Source: Sinomonas sp. R1AF57
GTDB lineage: Bacteria > Actinomycetota > Actinomycetes > Actinomycetales > Micrococcaceae
Length of the DNA: 64,000 nt
Assembly: GCF_002224485.1 (NCBI RefSeq)
Contig: NZ_CP022463.1
Location: 1,014,644 to 1,078,643, forward strand
Direction: 5' to 3'
The notes beneath the pieces were generated by a model. It did not search any database. It had not been told where the DNA came from and worked only from the letters and a program-made list of their open reading frames with translations. This document shows, piece after piece, positions 36,560 through 43,905 of this stretch. Numbering within the stretch: position 1 is the stretch's first letter; each line of letters begins with the position of its first letter. The position numbers and the translations under genes were made by a program.

Positions 36560-37801
36560 GTGGTGTCTCGTATGTTTCAAGATCTTGCGTCGGTTCGTGC
36601 GCGCGCCGTCTCCGCATGGCGCGCAGGAGGATCGAGCGGACTCCTCGCGAGTGGCCGCAGGTGGCTCAAGCGCCGGCTCGGCCCCGATGGTGAGCATCTC
36701 GGGATTCTGCCGAGCGACCTCGCGTCCCGGTCTCCCGAGTGGAGCCTGCGCCAGAGGTACGAGGGGGAGCCACTCACCGTTACCTGGGTCATCACCCCGC
36801 CGGGCCCAGGCTCAGGTGGCCACACAACGATCTTTCGTATGGTGAGAGCCCTCGAAGAGGCAGGGCATCGGTGTCGTCTCGCCGTATACGACGTTGAAGG
36901 TCGTCCGGCGACCCGCCACACTGAGACCATCCGGTCATGGTGGCCCGACATTGAGGCTCCGCTTGTTGGCCTCGACCCGAACAGCATGGACACGGACGCT
37001 TTCATCGCGACGGCTTGGCAGACGGCGCATGTCGTTGCGAACATGCGGACCCGGGGAGCGCGTCTCTACTTCGTCCAGGATTATGAACCGTGGTTCTACC
37101 CGCGTGGAGCGGCTTCCGAGCTCGCTGACCAGACGTACCGGTTCGGGTTCGAGACGATCGCCATCGGGCGAGCGCTTGCGGACGAGTTAGCCAACCGTCA
37201 CGGGATTGAGTCCGTCGCCGTCCCCTTCGGGTGCGACCACAGCGTGTACTGGGTCGAGGCTGACGGCGCTCCACGGGACAGCGTTGTCTTCTATTCCCGA
37301 CCCGGCGTGGCCCGTCGCGGCTTTGAAGTCGCCGTTCCGGCGCTCGAGGCCTTTCACGAGCTGAGGCCAGAGGCGACCATCCACGTCGTTGGTTCGCTGC
37401 CCGGGAATCCAAGGTTTCCGGCTGTGGTACATCCGACGCTGAGCCCCGCCGAGCTCAATTCCCTGTACCAGCGCTGCGCCGCAGGTCTTGCCCTCTCCTA
37501 CACGAACGTGTCACTTGTGCCGTTTGAGCTCCTCGCGGCAGGTGTTGTGCCGGTCATGAACGACTGGAAGCCGGCACATGCCGTGATCGATGCTGCGCAT
37601 GCCGTGTGGGGGACACCGACCCCTTCGGGACTTGCCGAGGCGCTCGTTGAGGGGTTCGACCTCCAGAGGCAGGTCGGGGCGTTCGCAGTCGCCTCCGACG
37701 TCATCCATGTGGATTGGGCGGTCACTGGGAGGGCGTTCGTGGGAGCTGTAGAGCGTCTGTGCGAAGTCCCGCGGATTCGGGAGAGGGCTACTCATGTCTG
37801 A
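36560..37801 (+). CDS. Glycosyltransferase family 4-like (WsaF-type)
   Basis: This is a 413-residue GT-B fold enzyme. After about 70 poorly conserved residues the catalytic part begins with VTWVITPPGPGSGGHTTIFR, then LYFVQDYEPWFYPRG and YRFGFETIAIG. The C-terminal domain has VVFYSRPGVARRGFEVAVPA, VHPTLSPAELNSLYQRC and ALSYTNVSLVPFELLAAGVV. These segments are characteristic of WsaF-like rhamnosyltransferases. I prefer GTG 36560, 5 bases after a GAGG site; GTG 36536 (inside the previous gene) and ATG 36572 are alternatives. Rhamnose as the donor is a family-level guess. Confidence 0.82.
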   Translation: MVSRMFQDLASVRARAVSAWRAGGSSGLLASGRRWLKRRLGPDGEHLGILPSDLASRSPEWSLRQRYEGEPLTVTWVITPPGPGSGGHTTIFRMVRALEEAGHRCRLAVYDVEGRPATRHTETIRSWWPDIEAPLVGLDPNSMDTDAFIATAWQTAHVVANMRTRGARLYFVQDYEPWFYPRGAASELADQTYRFGFETIAIGRALADELANRHGIESVAVPFGCDHSVYWVEADGAPRDSVVFYSRPGVARRGFEVAVPALEAFHELRPEATIHVVGSLPGNPRFPAVVHPTLSPAELNSLYQRCAAGLALSYTNVSLVPFELLAAGVVPVMNDWKPAHAVIDAAHAVWGTPTPSGLAEALVEGFDLQRQVGAFAVASDVIHVDWAVTGRAFVGAVERLCEVPRIRERATHV

Positions 37802-38693
37802 GCCGGTCCATGACCATGTTCTGCTGACGCGCTTCAACCTGCCCTCGCGTGGATTCGAGTCCTCAGTCAGGTCCCGCGAAGGGTGGCTCGAGTCCCGAAT
37901 CGGGCTCTTCGAGAGATACTGCTTGACGTCAGTGTCCGGCCAAAGCGACCGCGACTTCGCGTGGATCGTCTACTTCGATCCCGAAAGTCCGACATGGCTT
38001 CGTGAACTTATTGAGAAGTGGCAGGGCCGCGGGAACCTGACCCCGATCTTCCGCGCTTCAGTGAGCGCTGCTGATCTGCAGCATGACCTGCGCTGCGTGT
38101 CTGGGAGTGGTCGTGAGAGGCTCCTCACGACCAATCTGGACAACGACGACGCCCTCTCCTCGGACTTCATCGCTCGGCACCGTGCGCTCTCCTTGACGGG
38201 GGGAGCAACCGCCGTCTACCTCGCGCACGGTCTGATCGCGCGCGGTGAGAAGCTGTATCGCCGGACGGACAGGGCCAACGCATTCTGCAGCGTCTCGGCC
38301 CCGTGGTCGGCACCCGAAACGTGCTGGGCAGACTGGCACAACGCGCTCGGTGATCACATGCCCGTTGTCCTCAAGTACGACCAGCCTGCGTGGCTCCAGG
38401 TGGTGCACGGACGCAATGTGAGTAATCGAGTCCATGGCACCCTCACCTCGCCGTCGCGCTACGCCGGCCTCTTCCCCCACCTGCTCGACGATATGCCGGA
38501 ACCGACAACCACGGATCTGGCAAAGGACCGCATGGTGGGCGTGCCGGTGCGCTTCGTCCGCGAGGCTGGTCGAGCGGCGGCGAAACGCGCAATCGTCGCC
38601 GCAGCGGGCCGCGATGGTCTGGACACTGTACGACGGACTGCTCACCGCGCGGAAGCGCTGTCGGGCCCGCGTGAGAAGGGCGACCGCACATGA
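37794..38693 (+). CDS. Putative rhamnosyltransferase-like protein (PF11316-like), first
   Basis: This 299-residue protein resembles the putative rhamnosyltransferase family of soluble GT-A enzymes. It shows HVLLTRFNLPSRG, SRIGLFERYCLTS, FAWIVYFDPESPTWL and LLTTNLDNDDALSSDFI, where the DNDD pair is the likely metal site. PAWLQVVHGRNVSNR is conserved in its paralogue at 41521 as LWLQVIHGGNVLTEL. It overlaps the upstream gene by 8 bases and is coupled to the next by ATGA. The exact sugar is uncertain. Confidence 0.8.
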   Translation: MSEPVHDHVLLTRFNLPSRGFESSVRSREGWLESRIGLFERYCLTSVSGQSDRDFAWIVYFDPESPTWLRELIEKWQGRGNLTPIFRASVSAADLQHDLRCVSGSGRERLLTTNLDNDDALSSDFIARHRALSLTGGATAVYLAHGLIARGEKLYRRTDRANAFCSVSAPWSAPETCWADWHNALGDHMPVVLKYDQPAWLQVVHGRNVSNRVHGTLTSPSRYAGLFPHLLDDMPEPTTTDLAKDRMVGVPVRFVREAGRAAAKRAIVAAAGRDGLDTVRRTAHRAEALSGPREKGDRT

Positions 38694-39505
38694 AGCTCAG
38701 AACGCTTGGCGCGGCTATAGTACGTCGGTGGTACGTGTTCATCGCCGGCATCCTTGCGGTGGGCGGCTTGAGTTATCTCATGTATGGCATGATTCCGGTC
38801 GACTACAAGACCACCGGGAGTCTCGTGCTCCTGCCTTCGGCGAAGGCCGTGGGCATCGACGGCAACCCCTACCTGTTCCTCGGTGGGCTGGGGCAGGCCA
38901 TGGATGTCCTCACCCGTAGAATCACAGCTGCGGACGTCACCGACAGACTCACAGGCCCATACCCGAAGTCGAGTTATACGGCCCTGCCGGATGTGACGGC
39001 GGGCAGCTCCATTATGGTTGTGACCGTCAAGGCGCACACCGCCTCGGAATCCACCCGTCTCCTGACCGCGATCCTCGTTGAGGCGCCGAAGCAGCTTGCC
39101 GCGATGCAGGACGAGCTCAAGGTGCCAGATGGCTCCAGGATCTCGTCGATGCAGGTGGCTGAGCCGACAGAACCCGTCGTCGACGGCAAGCCGCGACTCC
39201 AAGCTGTCGCCGGTGCCGGGGCCGCGGGGCTGCTGTTGGTTCTCCTTATGACGGCGACCTTCGACGGCGCCATGCTGCGGCGACGGGCGCGGCGTGGTGG
39301 CGCCGCAAAGGTCGATACCACCGACGCCGAGTCCCAGATGACACCGCCGGTCGTGGCTGAGGGCACCGGACGTATCCACGTGCTGGCCGGCAGCATCAGT
39401 CAGGACGGAGAATCCCCCAGCGCGGATCCCGACGCGGCCACCGCGAGCAGCGATGAACCCGTGCCACTCCGCCGTCGGAGGGCGGCTACCGGTGACCACC
39501 GCTGA
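38690..39505 (+). CDS. Wzz/polysaccharide co-polymerase-like membrane protein (first)
   Basis: This 271-residue protein has a transmembrane helix at about 13-33 (WYVFIAGILAVGGLSYLMYG), an extracytoplasmic part with the strand VDYKTTGSLVLLPS, and a second helix at about 172-190 (VAGAGAAGLLLVLLMTA). This two-helix layout is that of chain-length regulators such as Wzz or Wzc N-termini. No ATP-binding kinase domain is attached; the C-terminal 80 residues are polar and disordered-looking. It overlaps the next, similar protein. A role in chain-length control is inferred from topology and operon position. Confidence 0.7.
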   Translation: MKLRTLGAAIVRRWYVFIAGILAVGGLSYLMYGMIPVDYKTTGSLVLLPSAKAVGIDGNPYLFLGGLGQAMDVLTRRITAADVTDRLTGPYPKSSYTALPDVTAGSSIMVVTVKAHTASESTRLLTAILVEAPKQLAAMQDELKVPDGSRISSMQVAEPTEPVVDGKPRLQAVAGAGAAGLLLVLLMTATFDGAMLRRRARRGGAAKVDTTDAESQMTPPVVAEGTGRIHVLAGSISQDGESPSADPDAATASSDEPVPLRRRRAATGDHR

Positions 39506-40175
39506 AGCGCTCCGAGTTATGGCCCGGCGATGGTATGTCGTTGTAGTAGGGCTCATCCTTACCGCTGCCTGGACTTGCAATTCGTGGTCGCCGCGCCCCG
39601 TCTACTCGGCTCGCGTGTCGGTCGTATTCCTATGGCCGGGGACGATTCCACTACAACGGACGGAAGACGGCGGCCTTGGCCCCCTGGTGAACTTTGCAGC
39701 CATTGTGCGGCGCGCTCTTCCGATCGACGACGGCGAGGCGCTGGCAAGCGCATCGTTCGGCGGGACGTTGGCTGGCGCAGGGGTACGATCGGGCTACACC
39801 GTTGACTTGCCGAACTCCGGCGGGCAGTGGGCTCGCTCCTATGATGAGCCTCGTCTCGTGGTCGTGGGCATCGGAAGTACTCAGCAAGAGGCGGTCGCAT
39901 ACGTCCGGTCAGTGATGGCCAGGGTAGACGAGACCGCGTCCACGCTCCAGGCCAGGCAGGAAGTCCTGCCAGCCGACCGGATCATGACTTCGTGGACTGG
40001 CCCGATCGAAGTCACGACCCAGTCCTCGACACCCGCCACACGCGCGCGCGGAGGCGTTGTGTTGGGCGCCGCCGGGGCGATGGCGACCGCGCTGTGCGCC
40101 ATTGCACTCGACAAGGCGCGCCGACGGACGCGGCCGCACGGCCGGCGCGTGACCCCTCGGGGCGGGGCGACATGA
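39492..40175 (+). CDS. Wzz/polysaccharide co-polymerase-like membrane protein (second)
   Basis: This 227-residue protein has the same topology as its upstream neighbour: a helix near residues 12-30 (WYVVVVGLILTAAW), an outside beta-rich part (YSARVSVVFLWPG) and a helix near 188-208 (GGVVLGAAGAMATALCAIAL), then a basic tail. It lacks a kinase domain. GTG 39492 has GGAGGG 9 bases upstream; an in-frame ATG at 39453 would give 13 more residues but a deeper overlap. Two adjacent Wzz-like subunits may form a hetero-oligomer; this is inference. Confidence 0.65.
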   Translation: MTTAEALRVMARRWYVVVVGLILTAAWTCNSWSPRPVYSARVSVVFLWPGTIPLQRTEDGGLGPLVNFAAIVRRALPIDDGEALASASFGGTLAGAGVRSGYTVDLPNSGGQWARSYDEPRLVVVGIGSTQQEAVAYVRSVMARVDETASTLQARQEVLPADRIMTSWTGPIEVTTQSSTPATRARGGVVLGAAGAMATALCAIALDKARRRTRPHGRRVTPRGGAT

Positions 40176-41524
40176 GCTCCCGGCAGGTGAGGCAGCCGCG
40201 CCGCGAGGCGATGCGTGTCGTCCGACAGTATCTGGATGCCAAGAGCGTGCTCACGGGGTACCTCGTTCTCTGTTTCATCCCGAGCTACTTGACAATCACG
40301 GTCATTGGGGCGCTCGGCCGCCCGACGATTCTGATGTCCCTCGCCATGCTCGCGTGGTGGCTCGCGCACCAGCTCCAGCGGCCGTTCCCTGTCCGGACGG
40401 GGACCCAGCCCCTTCGGTGGATGATGGCGATTGTCTTCCTCGCTGTCCTGATGAGCTACGCACTGGCGATGTTCAGGGGCATGCCGGCAAGCGAGGTGAG
40501 CCCGGCAGATACCGGCTTGCTGCGGGCAGCCAGCTGGGCCGGTCTGTTCCTCGTGGCGCATGACGGGCTGCGCACATGGAAGAATCTGCACATTACGATC
40601 CGGCGCGTCGTCGCGGCGGCCGGGGTGATGGCACTGCTCGGCCTGCTCCAGTTCCTCACGAAGAATCCCCTGTTGTCCTGGCTATCCATCCCAGGAATGT
40701 CCGGCGATGGGCTGGGGGCGATCGACCAGCGGGGCGGCTTCGTCCGCGCAGCCGGTACCTCCGCCCACCCTCTCGAGTACGGCATGGTCTTGTGCGTCAC
40801 GCTGCCACTTGCCCTCACGCTCGCCATGGAGGACCGTGAACGACGCCCGCTCGCACGATGGTGGCCGGCAGTAACCATCACAGCTGCGTCTGTCCTGTCT
40901 GTGTCACGCTCTGCATTGCTGGCTGTCGCTGTTGCACTCGCGGTGCTCTCGTTCGCGTGGACGAGGCGCCAAAAAATCATCGCGGGAGGTGTGGCACTTG
41001 TCGGATTCGTCGCAGTGTGGGCGGCCGTGCCGGGCATGGCGGGGACCATAGTCGGGATGTTCACTGGTGCTGGACAGGATTCGAGCGTGGCCTCTCGGGT
41101 CAACGGCTATGACGTCGCCTTCGGTATGGTGTCCCGGCTGCCCGTCTTTGGGCGCGGGTTGGGGACGTTGCTTCCCACCTACGTCTATCTTGACAATCAG
41201 TACCTCGGCACCGTCGTCGAGCTCGGGCTCGTAGGGCTCGGGTCATTCCTCGCGTTCTTCGGGCTGGCTGCCGTCCTCGTCTGGGGCACGCATCGGCGCC
41301 TTCGGGGCGGGGACCCGCTGATGGACCAGCTGGCCGCGGCGCTCGCCGCTGGGCTCTGCTCGGGCTCACTCTCGTTCACGTTCTTCGACGCATTGACCTT
41401 CCCCCTTTCCGCAGGGTTCATGTTTCTCATGCTCGGCCTGGCAGGGGCCTACTGCCGGGTAGTGCGCAATCAGTCCGTCGACAACCCATTGTCCACAGCA
41501 CGGTTCAAAGGAGCGCTGAAATGA
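40172..41524 (+). CDS. O-antigen ligase/polymerase-like membrane protein (Wzy)
   Basis: This 450-residue protein has about 10-12 membrane helices and a large outside loop before the C-terminal helices, the Wzy/WaaL layout. Clear segments are YLVLCFIPSYLTITVIGAL, SVSRSALLAVAVALAVLSF, and the loop region RVNGYDVAFGMVSRLPVFGR-GLGTLLPT with the conserved Arg and Gly residues of the Wzy_C family. It should join repeat units outside the membrane. ATGA overlaps link it to the Wzz-like gene upstream and the glycosyltransferase downstream. Confidence 0.83.
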   Translation: MSSRQVRQPRREAMRVVRQYLDAKSVLTGYLVLCFIPSYLTITVIGALGRPTILMSLAMLAWWLAHQLQRPFPVRTGTQPLRWMMAIVFLAVLMSYALAMFRGMPASEVSPADTGLLRAASWAGLFLVAHDGLRTWKNLHITIRRVVAAAGVMALLGLLQFLTKNPLLSWLSIPGMSGDGLGAIDQRGGFVRAAGTSAHPLEYGMVLCVTLPLALTLAMEDRERRPLARWWPAVTITAASVLSVSRSALLAVAVALAVLSFAWTRRQKIIAGGVALVGFVAVWAAVPGMAGTIVGMFTGAGQDSSVASRVNGYDVAFGMVSRLPVFGRGLGTLLPTYVYLDNQYLGTVVELGLVGLGSFLAFFGLAAVLVWGTHRRLRGGDPLMDQLAAALAAGLCSGSLSFTFFDALTFPLSAGFMFLMLGLAGAYCRVVRNQSVDNPLSTARFKGALK

Positions 41525-42381
41525 TCACGAGTGAACCCGCGGGCAGCAACGCCGGTGCCACGTTCGAGCACTTCGTCCTCACCCGCTTCAACGTCCGAAA
41601 TCGATACTATGCGGGCAACCCCGGCGACATCTGGCTCCGAAGCCGCCTCGCGCTCTTCGAGAAGTACACGGCCGCCTCCTTCGGAGCGCAAACCGTCAAG
41701 GACTTCAGATGGCTTGTTCTCGTCGACTCCGAATCGCCACAGTGGTTCCGCGCCGAACTAGGGGTGCTCGGCAGGGAGCTCTTCGAGATCGTAGACATCA
41801 AGGGTGCATTCAACGCACAAGCTGCGGCCGGCGTCGTGGCCTCCCGGCTCAGGACTCCATTCATCCTCACGACGCGGGTCGACAACGACGACGCTGTGGC
41901 GCGGGACTTCATAGAATCGATCCAACGGGCGTGGCGGCCCGTGCACCAACCATACTTCATCAATCTCGTGAAGGGTGCCCAGCTTGCCGATGGCCGGGTC
42001 TACCGCAGGCCCTACACTCAGAACCCGTTCGTGACTCTGAGCGAACCGCGGTCAGCCGACGGGCTCGCCACCGTGTTCGTGCGCCGCCACTATGAAGTTC
42101 AGGCGTATGCTCCCGTGACCAACGTCGGGTCAGATCATCCACTCTGGCTTCAGGTTATCCACGGGGGGAACGTCCTCACCGAGCTGGTCGGAATGCGGAC
42201 GCGCGCCAGAGCGGTGGAACCTTGGTTCGCCTGCGATCTCGGCGCCAGAGACCGGCCTCTTGAGTTCGCCAGAGAGGTGATGAGCGGAACAGCCAGAATC
42301 GCTCTGCGGCTTGCACTCAAGCCGCGGCGTGTGGTCAACCTTGGGCGCGCTCTTGTGGCCCGGCCAATTCGGGAGCCGTAA
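41521..42381 (+). CDS. Putative rhamnosyltransferase-like protein (PF11316-like), second
   Basis: This 286-residue paralogue of the gene at 37794 has FVLTRFNVRNRYY, SRLALFEKYTAAS, FRWLVLVDSESPQWF and ILTTRVDNDDAVARDFI with the likely DNDD metal site, then LWLQVIHGGNVLTEL. It is the last gene of the rightward operon and ends 15 bases before the end of the leftward GH gene, so the two transcription units converge here. No clear terminator lies in the 15-base gap. Confidence 0.8.
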   Translation: MITSEPAGSNAGATFEHFVLTRFNVRNRYYAGNPGDIWLRSRLALFEKYTAASFGAQTVKDFRWLVLVDSESPQWFRAELGVLGRELFEIVDIKGAFNAQAAAGVVASRLRTPFILTTRVDNDDAVARDFIESIQRAWRPVHQPYFINLVKGAQLADGRVYRRPYTQNPFVTLSEPRSADGLATVFVRRHYEVQAYAPVTNVGSDHPLWLQVIHGGNVLTELVGMRTRARAVEPWFACDLGARDRPLEFAREVMSGTARIALRLALKPRRVVNLGRALVARPIREP

Positions 42382-42396
42382 ACGGGCGGGGCTGTC

Positions 42397-43905
42397 TCAG
42401 GGGAGGCCGAGGGCGAACATTGCACCAGCAGGCACCGACACGACAAACGGATCACCCTGTGCGCTCACGGTCGATAAGCCAACGCCCGCCACGGCTGGAT
42501 CGACTACAGACAGGGTGGTGGGGGCCTTTGACGGCGTTCCCTGGACCGCCACGCGGAAACGCTGCACCGAAGACGACCTGTTGATTCCGACCACGGTGAT
42601 CTCGCCGCTGGATGGTACGAGGAAAGCATCCGCGTCGACAGAGGCCGCACCGCTCGTGGAGAGGCGAACGGCTCCGGGCGGGATGTTCTTCACGGCCAGT
42701 GCGAGAACGTCGAACGACCGTCGCGGGGTGTAGGCGCCACTCCCTGCGTCGTAAGCGAGAGCCCCCCAGTAGCCCACTGAGCTGTGATGCTCGTAGTACC
42801 CATCCCAGGCATCGTAGAGCTGGGCGCCAGTCACGCCTTGGTCGATCATCGCGAGCAGATCGTGGGCCATGGCACTCGCCTGATCCCAGGCGCCGGGAGG
42901 AGGTGCGCCAGAGTCGCAGGCATCACACCACGCATTGAACTCGGTTGCCCAGACCCCGGCGTTCGCGAGCGGGCCCACATGGACTGACTGCGGAACCCCA
43001 GCCGAGTCGCCTGAGTATGAGTGGATACCGATCCGCGCGATCTTGGCCACGACTGAGGGGTTCGCCAGCAGCGCGGGCATGTACTGGGATCTCGCGGCCT
43101 CGGCGTTCGCCGTGTCCGGCACTACGAACCTGACATCGCCGAGACCGAGGTCATCGAGCCGCTTACCGAGCTTGTCGAGAAGCCTCGTCATCTGTACGGG
43201 GTCAACCTTCGGCCCCTCGATTCCGTTCCAATCAGGCTCGTTGAACGGGCTCACGAGCTCCACACGGGCATGCCGCTCCCTACTTCCGTAGTCAAGTAGG
43301 GAAGCGAGCATCCGGACCCAATATTCCTCCTTGTCCGTTTCGATATGGTTTCCTCCCATCCAGTCTGCCACCCCGCCCATAATGCTCAGAGACACCGCCT
43401 GTCCCGGAAAGGACTCGATGTAGTCGATTGTGTCCCAGAGGTCCTCCATCTTGCCCGCTGAGTAGATCCGGTTGTAGTAAGCCTCGTCGATGACATCCGG
43501 ACTTCCATACTGGGACGGTTCCCAGTCCGCCTTCTCGATGATGACCCGCCACGTCATCGGGCCGAGATGCACGTAGCGGTCGATTGCTGGCTTAAGCGCA
43601 CCGTTGTGCCAGCTGTGGACATTGGCGTCCACCCCGATCCCAGTCATGGTCTGCCCACGCGATCCTGGATCGATGACGAGAGCACCGGTGGTGAGCGGAC
43701 CCGCGGCGGACGGTGCGGGCAGCATCGGTGGGACCGTGTCCGGATCTAGCAGCGGCGCAGCGCCCAGCTGACGGTCCGGCGCCGAGGACGGGCCTTGGGT
43801 GCCCGTTTGGCCGCTGGACGGGCCGCTCGGATCAGAGCACCCCCCGATGGCGAGGACAGCGCCGGCGACCAAGGTCCGGATGAGCGTTCGAACGTAGTGA
43901 CTCAT
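42397..43905 (-). CDS. Secreted lipoprotein glycoside hydrolase (clan GH-A, GH30/GH39-like)
   Basis: This is a 502-residue lipoprotein. The N-terminus has a short charged start, a hydrophobic stretch (TLVAGAVLAIGG) and a Cys at IGGC, so it is probably lipid-anchored. A Ser/Pro/Gly linker follows. The catalytic domain has GQTMTGIGVDANVHSW, VELVSPFNEPDWNG, where NEP carries the acid/base Glu, and AGVWATEFNAWCD with the likely nucleophile Glu. The C-terminal part (SSGEITVVGINRSSSVQRF) resembles the beta-sandwich of GH30 enzymes. ATG 43905 overlaps the upstream gene. It may trim the polysaccharide made next door; the substrate is unknown. Confidence 0.78.
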   Translation of the reverse strand: MSHYVRTLIRTLVAGAVLAIGGCSDPSGPSSGQTGTQGPSSAPDRQLGAAPLLDPDTVPPMLPAPSAAGPLTTGALVIDPGSRGQTMTGIGVDANVHSWHNGALKPAIDRYVHLGPMTWRVIIEKADWEPSQYGSPDVIDEAYYNRIYSAGKMEDLWDTIDYIESFPGQAVSLSIMGGVADWMGGNHIETDKEEYWVRMLASLLDYGSRERHARVELVSPFNEPDWNGIEGPKVDPVQMTRLLDKLGKRLDDLGLGDVRFVVPDTANAEAARSQYMPALLANPSVVAKIARIGIHSYSGDSAGVPQSVHVGPLANAGVWATEFNAWCDACDSGAPPPGAWDQASAMAHDLLAMIDQGVTGAQLYDAWDGYYEHHSSVGYWGALAYDAGSGAYTPRRSFDVLALAVKNIPPGAVRLSTSGAASVDADAFLVPSSGEITVVGINRSSSVQRFRVAVQGTPSKAPTTLSVVDPAVAGVGLSTVSAQGDPFVVSVPAGAMFALGLP

